Shown here one piece after another: positions 35,971-44,587 of a stretch of DNA of 64,000 nucleotides. The stretch covers positions 210,399-274,398 of the forward strand of contig NZ_JAMZCU010000005.1 of the NCBI RefSeq assembly GCF_024273195.1. The letters are read 5' to 3'. The notes under the pieces are model-generated. The model did no database searches. It was given only the letters and a program-made list of their open reading frames with translations, and was not told where the DNA came from. The position numbers and the translations under genes are program-made. The first letter of the stretch is position 1. Every line of letters begins with the position of its first letter. This DNA is from Devosia ureilytica. Its GTDB lineage: Bacteria > Pseudomonadota > Alphaproteobacteria > Rhizobiales > Devosiaceae.

Positions 35971-37058
35971 TGGGACGCGTATTGACCGAAAAAGACGTCG
36001 AAGCCGCCGTCAAGGGTGGCTCCGTCTATGCGGCTGGCGGTGGCGGCTGGGCCGACCACGGCCGGATGCTCGGTTACGCGGCCGTCTCCATCGGCAAGCC
36101 GGAATTGGTCTCGGTCGAAGAACTGGACGGCAATGACTGGATCGCGACCGCAGCGGCCATCGGCGCGCCAGCCTCGACCACGCCCTGGGAGATGCGCGGC
36201 GTTGACTATGTGAAGGCCGTGCAACTGCTCGAAGACGCGCTCGGCGAGAAACTCACCGGCCTGATGGTCGGGCAGAATGGCAAGTCATCGACCCTCAACG
36301 GCTGGCTGCCTTCGGCCATCCTCGGCACCAAAGTGGTGGATGCGGTGGGCGATGTGCGCGCCCACCCCACCGGTGACATGGGCTCTATCGGGCTGGCCGG
36401 TTCGCCCGAACAGATGATCCAGACCGCCGTGGGCGGCAACCGCGACGAGAACCGCTATATCGAGCTGGTGACGCGTGGCGCCACGGCCAAAGTTTCCCCC
36501 ATCTTGCGCACGGCCTCGGACATGTCCGGCGGCTTTATCGCGTCCTGCCGCAATCCGGTCCGCGCCAGCTATGTGCGCCAGCACGCGGCGCTCGGCGGCA
36601 TCTCGCTCGCCCTCAAGCTGGGTGAAGCCATCATCGCGGCCGAAAGCAAGGGCGGCACCGCGGTCATCGAGACCATCGTCAAGACCACGGGTGGCGCGAT
36701 CCTCGTCGAGGGCAAGATCGCCCGCAAGGCGGTGACCTATACCAGCGAGGCTTTCGACGTCGGCACCATCACCATGGAAAGCGGCTCCGTGCTGCATGTC
36801 ATGAACGAATATATGGCCGTCGATGCCAAGGACGGCACGCGTCAGGCAACCTTCCCCGATGTTATCACCACGCTGTCGCCCGAAGGCGAGCCGCTGAGCG
36901 TGGGTCAGTTGGCCCAGGGCATGCAGATTTTCGTCCTGCATGTGCCCAAGTCGATCATTCCGCTGTCCTCGAGCGTGCTCGATCCGGCCGTCTATCCTCA
37001 TGTCGAAAAGACCATGGGCATCGACCTGGCCACTTATGCTTTGTCGCGGGAGGCCTGA
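35970..37058 (+). CDS. DUF917 protein, S-methyl thiohydantoin desulfurase family
   Basis: 362 residues spanning a complete DUF917 protein: N-terminal AAGGGGWADHGRMLGY (abridged to AAGGGGWADH), GAPASTTPWEMRG, and PTGDMGSIGLAGSPEQ. The family has been renamed S-methyl thiohydantoin desulfurase (N- and C-terminal domains). In that role it turns an S-methylated thiohydantoin into a hydantoin, releasing methanethiol. This is the strongest pointer that the pathway substrate contains the thioimidazole of ergothioneine. Coupled to the gene before (TAATG) and three bases from the gene after. Confidence 0.87.
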   Translation: MGRVLTEKDVEAAVKGGSVYAAGGGGWADHGRMLGYAAVSIGKPELVSVEELDGNDWIATAAAIGAPASTTPWEMRGVDYVKAVQLLEDALGEKLTGLMVGQNGKSSTLNGWLPSAILGTKVVDAVGDVRAHPTGDMGSIGLAGSPEQMIQTAVGGNRDENRYIELVTRGATAKVSPILRTASDMSGGFIASCRNPVRASYVRQHAALGGISLALKLGEAIIAAESKGGTAVIETIVKTTGGAILVEGKIARKAVTYTSEAFDVGTITMESGSVLHVMNEYMAVDAKDGTRQATFPDVITTLSPEGEPLSVGQLAQGMQIFVLHVPKSIIPLSSSVLDPAVYPHVEKTMGIDLATYALSREA

Positions 37059-37061
37059 GCC

Positions 37062-38723
37062 ATGCCCACGCCCAATCCGCGTCATCCCAATTTCCCGATC
37101 CCGGGCGGCAACGAGGTCCGAGCCCGCGGCTGGCGTCAGGAAGCGCTGCTGCGGCTGCTCGAAAATGTTCTTAGCGTCGGCGAAGACCCCGAAAACCTCG
37201 TTGTCTATGCGGCACTTGGCAAGGCGGCCCGCAACTGGGCGAGCCACGAGGCCATCGTCCACGCGCTCAAGACCATGGACGACGACCACACGCTGGTCAT
37301 CCAGTCCGGCAAGCCGATTGGCCTGCTCAAGACCCATGCCAAGGCGCCCCTGGTCATCATGGCCAATTGCAACATTGTCGGGCAATGGGCCAAGGCCGAG
37401 GTCTTCTATGAACTCGAGCGCAAGGGTCTGATCTGCTGGGGCGGCCTTACCGCTGGTGCCTGGCAGTATATCGGCAGCCAGGGTGTCATCCAGGGCACCT
37501 ATGAAATCTTCATGCGCATCGCCGCGAACCGCTTTGGTGGCGACCTGGCAGGGCGCTTCATCCTGACCGCTGGACTTGGCGGCATGGGCGGCGCGCAGCC
37601 GTTAGCCGGTCGCATGGCCGGCGCGGCGATCCTCTGCGTCGATATCGACCCGGAACGCGCCCGCAAGCGCAAGGAAATCGGCTATCTCGAAGAGGTCGCG
37701 CCGGACCTCGACACCGCCCTCGCCATGATCGAAACGGCCGTTAGCGAGAAACGCGCCACCTCGATCGGTCTCGTTGGCAATGCGGCCGAGATCTATCCCG
37801 AGATCGCCCGGCGTGGCATCACGCCCGACATCGTCACCGACCAGACCTCGGCCCATGACCTCGTTTACGGCTATGTCCCCTTGGGATACGCGCTCGACGA
37901 AGTCCGCGCCTTGCGCCAGACCAATCCCGCGGAGCTGATGGCGGCCAGCCGGGCCTCTATCGTCGAACATGTCAAAGCCATGCTCGAATTCCAGCGTCGC
38001 GGCGCGGAAGTCTTCGACAACGGCAATCTCATCCGGACGCAAGCCAAGGAAGGCGGCGTCGAAAATGCCTTCGACATCCGCATCTTCACCGAGGCCTATC
38101 TGCGTCCGCTTTTTGCCCGCGCCGTGGGTCCCTTCCGCTGGATGGCCAGTTCGGGGGATCCCGAAGACATCCGCAAGATCGATGACAAGTTGCTCGAAAT
38201 GTTCCCGGACAACCAGATCGTCACCAACTGGATCCGGCTCGCCCGAGAACACGTGCCTTTCGAAGGCTTGCCGGCCCGCATCGCGTGGCTCGGCCATGGC
38301 GAACGCACCGAATTGGCATTGGCCGTCAATGAAATGGTCCGCAGCGGCGAACTGGCCGGCCCGGTGACCTTCAGCCGCGACCATCTCGATGCCGGGGCCA
38401 TGGCACACCCCAATATCATGACGGAACGGATGAAGGACGGTTCGGACGCCATAGCCGACTGGCCCATCCTCGATGCCATGCTGCTCTGTTCGTCCATGGC
38501 CGACCTCGTCGTCGTCCATTCGGGCGGCGGTGGCTATGCCGGCTACATGACCTCGGCGGGCGTAACTGTCGTGGCCGATGGCACCGACGAGGGTGCTGAG
38601 CGCCTGGCCCATTCGCTGACCAACGACACCTCTCTGGGGGTCATGCGGTATGCGGACGCCGGTTATGCCGAGAGTTTCGACGAAATCGCCCGCAAGGGCA
38701 TTGGCCATATCGCTTTGGCCTGA
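37062..38723 (+). CDS. Urocanase family hydratase (probable thiourocanate-type)
   Basis: 553-residue HutU homologue, full length. NAD-binding ILTAGLGGMGGAQPLAG, the N-terminal VVYAALGKAARNW and LVIQSGKP, GSQGVIQGTYE, and the C-terminal RDHLDAGAMAHPNIMTERMK with MKDGSDAIADWP are recognisable. Standard HutU has HHGGGVGMG near the C terminus; here it reads HSGGGGYAGY, a change near the active site. The change, plus the neighbours, suggests a substituted urocanate such as thiourocanate or its S-methyl form. No ordinary hutG/hutI genes are near, so plain histidine use is unlikely. Confidence 0.88.
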   Translation: MPTPNPRHPNFPIPGGNEVRARGWRQEALLRLLENVLSVGEDPENLVVYAALGKAARNWASHEAIVHALKTMDDDHTLVIQSGKPIGLLKTHAKAPLVIMANCNIVGQWAKAEVFYELERKGLICWGGLTAGAWQYIGSQGVIQGTYEIFMRIAANRFGGDLAGRFILTAGLGGMGGAQPLAGRMAGAAILCVDIDPERARKRKEIGYLEEVAPDLDTALAMIETAVSEKRATSIGLVGNAAEIYPEIARRGITPDIVTDQTSAHDLVYGYVPLGYALDEVRALRQTNPAELMAASRASIVEHVKAMLEFQRRGAEVFDNGNLIRTQAKEGGVENAFDIRIFTEAYLRPLFARAVGPFRWMASSGDPEDIRKIDDKLLEMFPDNQIVTNWIRLAREHVPFEGLPARIAWLGHGERTELALAVNEMVRSGELAGPVTFSRDHLDAGAMAHPNIMTERMKDGSDAIADWPILDAMLLCSSMADLVVVHSGGGGYAGYMTSAGVTVVADGTDEGAERLAHSLTNDTSLGVMRYADAGYAESFDEIARKGIGHIALA

Positions 38724-39028
38724 AGGAGATCGCGTCAATGCCCCGCACGACGGGCACGCGCATACGAGTTCAACCCGTTCGGCCACCGGTCAGCGCCAAC
38801 GGGATGAAAGACGGTCCGATTGCTGCCCCGCAACCGGACACTAGGCCGGCGGGCCGGCTCGGGGTAACGGCTCTTGCAGCCCTGTCCCTGAGCCGGTCAC
38901 GCCAGAAGGAACATGTAGTTATTCGAGATAACTATGTGGGGGAAAGGTTTCTGCCGCGAGGGGTTTGTTGCAGAAACCGGAGCCCAGCTTTGGAGAACAG
39001 CAGGCCGCGGCCTGGAGAAGGAAGAAAC
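38724..39028 (+). promoter_or_regulatory. Structured GC-rich leader before the binding-protein gene
   Basis: A 305-base gap inside an otherwise tightly packed operon. Around 38835 it contains GCTGCCCCGCAAC, close to the conserved core GCTGCCCCCGCAACTG of proteobacterial cobalamin riboswitches, preceded by GGGATGAAA and GGT. Other conserved elements are missing or altered, so this may be a degenerate riboswitch or chance. Further on is a palindrome (38916-38934) and then the GGAGAAGGAAG ribosome site. Confidence 0.35.
38916..38934. promoter_or_regulatory. Palindromic operator-like site TAGTTAT-N5-ATAACTA
   Basis: Perfect 7-bp arms with a TCGAG spacer, about 95 bases before the binding-protein start. 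It suggests a separate regulated promoter for the transporter half of the locus. The arm TAGTTAT also begins the operator-like repeat of the aldarate-type locus, which may be coincidence. Confidence 0.5.
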
Positions 39029-40681
39029 ATGAGCGACAAGATAGACGGCCGCCACACGGCCAATCAGTTGACCATTGCTGACAAACTCAAGAATGGCATG
39101 GAATCTGGCCACATGTCCCGCCGCGAAGTGTTGCGGCGCGGCTCGGTTCTGGGCCTGTCGATGGCCTTCATGGGAAGCCTGTTCGGCTTCGACCGGGCCG
39201 CCTTTGCACAGGAAGCGCCCAAAGAGGGCGGCGTGCTCAAGCTGGGCATTTCGCGCCCTCGCGGTGTGGTCGACCCCCTGACCTCGCGCAGCCGCAGCGA
39301 AGGCTTCATCCTCAAGCCCGTCCTGCCCCCGCTTGGCCGCTTGCAGGCCGATGGCACCCTGGCACCGGGCTTGGCTGAATCCTGGGCTCCCAACGAAGAC
39401 GCCACCGTCTGGACCTTCACCTTCCGCCCCACCAAGTGGATCAGCGGCGAAGCCTTCACCGCCCACGATATCGCGGCTGCCCTCGACATCCTGCTCGATC
39501 CGGCCAGCCCGTCCCCGACCGTTTCGGGCTATCGCGGCATTCTCTCTCACGGGAAGTACGAGGTTCCGGACGACAGCACGCTCGTCTTCCACCTCGACCG
39601 CCCCTATGTCGACTTCCCCTATATCGTGTCCTACGGCGCCACCGCCTGGTTCCCCAAGGGTTACGTGCAGGGCGATTTCGCTGCCGGCAAGGTCGGCGGT
39701 GTTGGCCCGTTCCTGCTCAAGGAATATTCGGCCGATCGTGGCGCCACCTATGTCAAGAACCCCGACTATTGGGACGCGGCCAACATCCATCTCGATGGGC
39801 TGGAAATCCTGTTCTTTGACGATGACCAGTCCATGGCCCTGGCCCTGCAGGGCGGCCAGGTCGATGCGCTCCCGGTTCTGGCCAGCTCGGCGGTTCTCGC
39901 CATCAGTGCCAACCCGGATTTCGAAGTGCTCTCGGCCCGTTCGAGCGCCTATAACTCGATCCGCATGCAGGTCGATGCCAGCCCCTTCAGCGACAAGCGC
40001 GTGCGTCAGGCCCTGGCCTATTCCATCGACCGTCAGGCCATCGTGAACACCATCTATAGCGGCGCTGCCGATGTGGGTAACGATCACGTCTTCGCGCCGG
40101 CCTTCCAGCAGTCTGCCGCAGTCGTGGCTGCCATTCCGCAGCGCGAACGCGACATCGAAAAGGCCAAGGCCCTGCTGGCCGAAGCTGGTTATGCCAATGG
40201 CGTTCAGGTGACGCTGACCTCGCAGCAATATGCCGATATCCCGCAATATCTGCAGATGGTGCAGTCGCAGGCCAAGGAAGCCGGCTTCGAGATCACGCTC
40301 GATCTCAAGTCGCAGGCCGAATACTATGGTGCCGACGACAACCAGCCGTGGCTGAGCGTGCCATTCGGTGCCACAGACTGGGGCGAGCGCGCTACGCCGG
40401 GCGCCATGATCACCCCGGCCTATCTCACCGGCGCGCCGTTCAACGAAAGCAAGTATGCCAATCCGGATTTCGACGCAGCGGCCAAGGCCTTTGACGCAGA
40501 AACCGATCCGGTCAAGCGCGACCAGCTTGCCATCGACGCCGCCAAGATCATGCACGAAGACACGCCGACCATCATCGGCTACTTCGCGCAGACCCGGCGT
40601 CCGGTCAGCAAGAAGGTCAAGGCCTTCCCGGCTGGTCCCGCTTCGCAGTTGGACCTGACCGGCACCTGGCTCGACCAGTAA
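39029..40681 (+). CDS. Peptide-type ABC transporter solute-binding protein, Tat-type signal
   Basis: 550-residue SBP family 5 protein. About 28 polar residues precede a twin-arginine signal (SRREVLRRG, then a hydrophobic stretch ending AAFAQ), so export folded through Tat is likely. Family features are LAPGLAESWAPNEDATVW and FTAHDIAAALDILLDP. The ATG at 39029 follows GGAGAAGGAAG; a shorter start at 39113 would leave just the Tat signal. It probably captures the compound degraded by the upstream enzymes. Confidence 0.88.
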   Translation: MSDKIDGRHTANQLTIADKLKNGMESGHMSRREVLRRGSVLGLSMAFMGSLFGFDRAAFAQEAPKEGGVLKLGISRPRGVVDPLTSRSRSEGFILKPVLPPLGRLQADGTLAPGLAESWAPNEDATVWTFTFRPTKWISGEAFTAHDIAAALDILLDPASPSPTVSGYRGILSHGKYEVPDDSTLVFHLDRPYVDFPYIVSYGATAWFPKGYVQGDFAAGKVGGVGPFLLKEYSADRGATYVKNPDYWDAANIHLDGLEILFFDDDQSMALALQGGQVDALPVLASSAVLAISANPDFEVLSARSSAYNSIRMQVDASPFSDKRVRQALAYSIDRQAIVNTIYSGAADVGNDHVFAPAFQQSAAVVAAIPQRERDIEKAKALLAEAGYANGVQVTLTSQQYADIPQYLQMVQSQAKEAGFEITLDLKSQAEYYGADDNQPWLSVPFGATDWGERATPGAMITPAYLTGAPFNESKYANPDFDAAAKAFDAETDPVKRDQLAIDAAKIMHEDTPTIIGYFAQTRRPVSKKVKAFPAGPASQLDLTGTWLDQ

Positions 40682-40691
40682 GCTTGAACTC

Positions 40692-40713
40692 GGGGCCGGC
40701 CAAGGCCGGCCCC
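40692..40713 (+). terminator. Perfect hairpin between binding-protein and permease genes
   Basis: GGGGCCGGCC, AA, GGCCGGCCCC: a 10-bp perfect stem with a 2-base gap, followed at distance by CTTTT. It likely stabilises the upstream mRNA or attenuates transcription into the permeases. Confidence 0.55.
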
Positions 40714-40740
40714 ACCTGAACTTTTCGATCGGACCGCCCC

Positions 40741-41688
40741 ATGCTCCGCTTTCTCCTCCAAAGATTGGCGCTCATCGCGTTGATGCTGCTGGTCCTGTCC
40801 GGTCTGGTCTTTTTCCTCGTGCAATTGCTGCCCGGCGATCTGGCGACCAATATTCTGGGCAGCCAGGCAACGCCTGAACAATATGCCGCCATGCGCGCCA
40901 AACTCGGCCTCGATCAGCCGGTCTGGGTCCGCTACTTCACCTGGCTTGGAGATTTCCTGCGCGGCGAATGGGGCCATTCGGTCAGCGCCGACCAGCCGGT
41001 GCGCGACCTGGTCCTGACCCGCTTCGGCAATACGCTCAGGCTAGCCGGCGTTGCCCTGGCCATCCTCATTCCCAGCGCCATCGTCGCCGGCGTCCTGGCC
41101 GGCCTCAATGAAGGCAAATGGATCGACAAGATCATCTCTGTCGGCGGCGCCACACTGACGGTTATCCCCGAATTCGTCAGCGGCATCATCCTCATGATCG
41201 TATTTGCCGTGTGGCTGCGGTGGTTCCCCATCAGCGCCACGGCCCCCAGCGACGCCGATTTCTGGACCACGGTGCGGCACCTCATCCTGCCGTCGCTGCC
41301 CGTCGTCTTCGTGTCCTTCGGCTATATCGCCAAGATGGCCCGCAGCGGCACGATCGAAGTGCTCGAAGCGCCCTATATCCGCACCGCGACATTCAAGGGC
41401 CTCACCCGCCGGCAGATCGTTCTGCGCCACGTACTGCGCAATGCCCTGCCGCCCACCATTTCTCTCTCGCTGCTGCAGGCCAGCTTCATCATGGGTGGCC
41501 TTGTCGTTGTCGAGCAACTCTTCACCTATCCCGGCCTGGGCAAGCTTTTGCTCGATGCCTCGACTTCGCATGACGTACCTACGCTTGAAGCCGCCGTGCT
41601 TCTGGCCGGCATCATCGTCATGGTGATGACGCTGCTGGCAGACCTCACCCTGGCCCTGCTCGACCCACGCGTGCGTGTGGGAGGCTGA
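40741..41688 (+). CDS. Peptide-type ABC transporter permease (DppB-like)
   Basis: 315 residues with six membrane segments. It begins MLRFLLQRLALIALMLLVLS, with the EAA-loop region IRTATFKGLTRRQIVLRHVLRN and the C-terminal ALLDPRVRVGG. Third gene group of the thiohistidine locus; three bases separate it from the next permease. Confidence 0.93.
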   Translation: MLRFLLQRLALIALMLLVLSGLVFFLVQLLPGDLATNILGSQATPEQYAAMRAKLGLDQPVWVRYFTWLGDFLRGEWGHSVSADQPVRDLVLTRFGNTLRLAGVALAILIPSAIVAGVLAGLNEGKWIDKIISVGGATLTVIPEFVSGIILMIVFAVWLRWFPISATAPSDADFWTTVRHLILPSLPVVFVSFGYIAKMARSGTIEVLEAPYIRTATFKGLTRRQIVLRHVLRNALPPTISLSLLQASFIMGGLVVVEQLFTYPGLGKLLLDASTSHDVPTLEAAVLLAGIIVMVMTLLADLTLALLDPRVRVGG

Positions 41689-41691
41689 ACC

Positions 41692-42582
41692 ATGCAAGAA
41701 AACACCATGTCCCTAACGCAAACGCCCGCCGAGAAATTGCGCGCGGAACGCCGGCAGCAGAGAGCCTTTCTCCTCCGCCAACTCTTCGGCAATCCCGGCT
41801 TTCTGCTCGGGGCCGTGATCATCCTCTTCTGGTGCCTCGTCGCCATCGGCTGGCACTTGATCGTGCCCTATGATCCCTTCGCCACCGGCATCACCATGCC
41901 GCTCGGCGCCCCAAGCCTCGAGCATTGGATGGGGGGCGATGATCTGGGGCGTGATGTCTGGTCCCGCGTTCTCGCCGGCACGGCCGACGTGCTCTCGATT
42001 GCTCCGCTCGCGACTGTCATCACCATCAGCGTCGGCACGCTGATCGGTGTTTGCGCGGCCTATTTTGGCGGCGCCATCGACAACCTCCTGATGCGCAGCG
42101 TCGACATCCTGCTCGTCTTCCCGCCCATCATCATCGCCCTGATGATCATTTCGGCCATTGGCGCCAGCCAGGTGACCATGATCATCATCATCGGTTTCTT
42201 CGGCGCCCCGGCGGTCAGCCGCACCATTCGGGCGGCCGCCATGCGCGAAGCCAATCGCGATTATGTCGCGGCGGCCGTGATGCGCCGCGAAAACAACGGC
42301 TACATCCTGCTGCGCGAAATCCTGCCCAATATCGAGGGACCAGTTGCCGTCGAAACCACCATCCGCTTCGGCTACGCCATTTTCGCGGCGGCCTCGCTTT
42401 CATTCCTCGGCGTTTCCCTGCAGCCGCCCGCTGCGGACTGGGGTCTCACCATCACCGTGCAGCGCATCTACATCCAGGTCCAGCCGTGGTCGACCTTGGG
42501 ACCGGCTTTGGCGCTGGCGTCCCTGGTGGTCGCCGTCAACCTGGTGGCGGATCGCCTGCGAAAGGTTCTGGCCACACCATGA
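41692..42582 (+). CDS. Peptide-type ABC transporter permease (DppC-like)
   Basis: 296 residues. An N-terminal membrane segment (FLLGAVIILFWCLVAIGWHL) is followed by HWMGGDDLGRDVWSRVLAG, the DppC loop, and five more segments. The EAA region reads AAVMRRENNGYILLREILPN, less conserved than in the other copies of the window. The stop overlaps the next ATG by four bases. Confidence 0.93.
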   Translation: MQENTMSLTQTPAEKLRAERRQQRAFLLRQLFGNPGFLLGAVIILFWCLVAIGWHLIVPYDPFATGITMPLGAPSLEHWMGGDDLGRDVWSRVLAGTADVLSIAPLATVITISVGTLIGVCAAYFGGAIDNLLMRSVDILLVFPPIIIALMIISAIGASQVTMIIIIGFFGAPAVSRTIRAAAMREANRDYVAAAVMRRENNGYILLREILPNIEGPVAVETTIRFGYAIFAAASLSFLGVSLQPPAADWGLTITVQRIYIQVQPWSTLGPALALASLVVAVNLVADRLRKVLATP

Positions 42583-44579
42583 CACACGCACCAGTCGCCA
42601 TTTCGGTCGAGAATCTCGCCGTCGCCTATGTCCGCAAAGGCCGCATCCTGCCGGTCCTGCAGGACATTTCCTTCTCGGTCAGGCCCGGCGAGGCACTCGC
42701 CATTGTCGGGGAATCCGGGTGTGGCAAGAGCACCCTGGCCGCCAGCATCCTCGGCGTTTTGCCCGGCAATGCCCAGATCACCTACGGCACAATCAGGGTC
42801 GCGGGCCTCGACACCACCACGGCCGGTTTCGAAGAGCTGCGCGCCGTGCGCGGAACCAAGATTGCCATGGTCTCGCAGGAACCGGGCGGCGCGCTCAATC
42901 CGTCCATGACCATCGGCAAGCAGGTGGCTGAGGCCGTTTTGGCCACCCGCGGCTGTTCTGCCACGGAAGCACGGGCCCGCGCTCTTGAGCTGCTGACCCG
43001 CGTCGCCATTCGCGAACCGCAAAACGTTGCGCGTCGCTATCCGCACCAACTCTCGGGCGGCCAGCAGCAGCGCGTGCTGATCGCCATGGCCGTGGCAGGC
43101 GATCCCTCCGTGCTGGTGCTCGACGAGCCAACCACCGGTCTTGACGCCACGGTGGAAGCCGAAGTCGTTGAGCTGATCGGTCGTCTGCGTCGCGAAACTG
43201 GCGCGGCCATCATTTTCATCAGCCACAACCTGCGGCTTGTCAGCCGGGTCTGCGAGCGCATGGCTATCTTCTATGCCGGGCGTCTCATCGAAATCGGGCC
43301 CTCGGCCGAAGTGATCGCGAACACGGCGCATCCCTATACCAATGCGCTGCTCTCGTGCCTGCCGAGCCCGAGCCACGACAAGTTTGCCAATCCGGTCGCG
43401 CCCATTCAGGGCGAAGTGCCGCGTCCGGGCGAACTCCCGCCCGGTTGCGTCTTCAGCCCGCGTTGCCGCTTCGCCACCGACGCCTGCACGTCGGCGCAGC
43501 CGAGCCTTGAAGCTGTCGAAGGGACGGCCGATCATCGTGCCGCTTGCTACTATCCCGAAAAGGCCGAAGGTTCGGTCACCAGCATCCCCATCGAGCGGGG
43601 CCCGGCTTCGGCCGATGACGATTACGTGCTGGAGCTCGAGCACATTTCCAAGCGCTTCCGCAATCTGGTCGTCTGCGACGATATCAGCTTCAAGATCAAG
43701 CGCGGCGAGACACTTGGCCTGGTCGGCGAATCCGGCAGCGGCAAGAGCACATTGGCACGCTGCATTGCCGGCCTTACCCTGCCCGATAGCGGCATCATTC
43801 GCCTCAATGGCAAGGACTTATCGCTCCGCATCGAGCGTCGCTCGATGGCCAGCGTCCGGGCCGTGCAGATGGTGTTCCAGAGCCCGGAAAACACGCTCAA
43901 TCCGTCTTTCTCGGTCCGCGCCATCCTCGGCCGGGCCATCAGCCGGCTGGCGCAGAAGGCCGTCAGCCCCGACAGGCTCGAAAAACTGGCCGAGAATGTG
44001 CGCCTGCCGCAGGTCTTTCTCGACCGCCGCCCGCGCCAGCTCAGCGGCGGCCAGAAGCAGCGCGTGGCCATTGCCCGAGCCTTTGCCGGGCAACCCGAAC
44101 TCGTCCTCTGCGATGAGCCAGTCTCGGCACTCGACACGTCGGTTCAGGCCGGCATTCTCTATCTGCTCACACGCCTGCAGAATGAGGAACGGGTGTCCTA
44201 CCTGTTCATCTCCCATGACCTGGGCGTGGTGCGTTATCTCGCCGACCGCATCGGGGTCATGTATCTGGGCCAGATGCTGGAGATCGGCACCTCCGCCGAT
44301 ATCTTCGCCGGTCCCCGCCATCCCTATGCAGACGCCCTGCTGCGCGCATCGTCGCTCGATGGCGGCGAGACGAGCCCCCTGCCTGCGGCCATGCCCGACG
44401 CGCAGGTGACAGAACAAAGCTGCCGCTTTGCGGCTCGCTGCCCGCGCGCCATGGCCACCTGCATTTCCGCCCCACCGCCGGTGCGCGAAGGCGAAAACGG
44501 ACACCAGATCCGCTGCCACCTCACGCTCGAGCAATTGTGCCATCCCGGCACACCCACACCCGTTTCAATCGAGGCTTAG
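42579..44579 (+). CDS. Fused dual ABC ATPase (DppD-DppF in one chain)
   Basis: 666 residues with two complete nucleotide-binding domains. Domain 1 (about 5-260): Walker A GESGCGKST, signature LSGGQQQRVLIAMAV, Walker B VLVLDEPTTGLD. Domain 2 (about 345-590): GESGSGKST, LSGGQKQRVAIARAF, LVLCDEPVSALD. Each ends in an oligopeptide-type Cys-rich extension (CVFSPRCRFATDAC and CRFAARCPRAMATC). The start at 42579 overlaps the permease stop; the open frame back to 42051 is a shadow. Confidence 0.93.
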   Translation: MTHAPVAISVENLAVAYVRKGRILPVLQDISFSVRPGEALAIVGESGCGKSTLAASILGVLPGNAQITYGTIRVAGLDTTTAGFEELRAVRGTKIAMVSQEPGGALNPSMTIGKQVAEAVLATRGCSATEARARALELLTRVAIREPQNVARRYPHQLSGGQQQRVLIAMAVAGDPSVLVLDEPTTGLDATVEAEVVELIGRLRRETGAAIIFISHNLRLVSRVCERMAIFYAGRLIEIGPSAEVIANTAHPYTNALLSCLPSPSHDKFANPVAPIQGEVPRPGELPPGCVFSPRCRFATDACTSAQPSLEAVEGTADHRAACYYPEKAEGSVTSIPIERGPASADDDYVLELEHISKRFRNLVVCDDISFKIKRGETLGLVGESGSGKSTLARCIAGLTLPDSGIIRLNGKDLSLRIERRSMASVRAVQMVFQSPENTLNPSFSVRAILGRAISRLAQKAVSPDRLEKLAENVRLPQVFLDRRPRQLSGGQKQRVAIARAFAGQPELVLCDEPVSALDTSVQAGILYLLTRLQNEERVSYLFISHDLGVVRYLADRIGVMYLGQMLEIGTSADIFAGPRHPYADALLRASSLDGGETSPLPAAMPDAQVTEQSCRFAARCPRAMATCISAPPPVREGENGHQIRCHLTLEQLCHPGTPTPVSIEA

Positions 44580-44587
44580 GATAGACC

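Noticed and set aside
31789..38723. Ordinary histidine utilisation (hut) operon
   Set aside because: The HAL homologue lacks MIO residues, and hydantoinase, carbamoylase and DUF917 replace hutI and hutG; the set fits a thiohistidine better.
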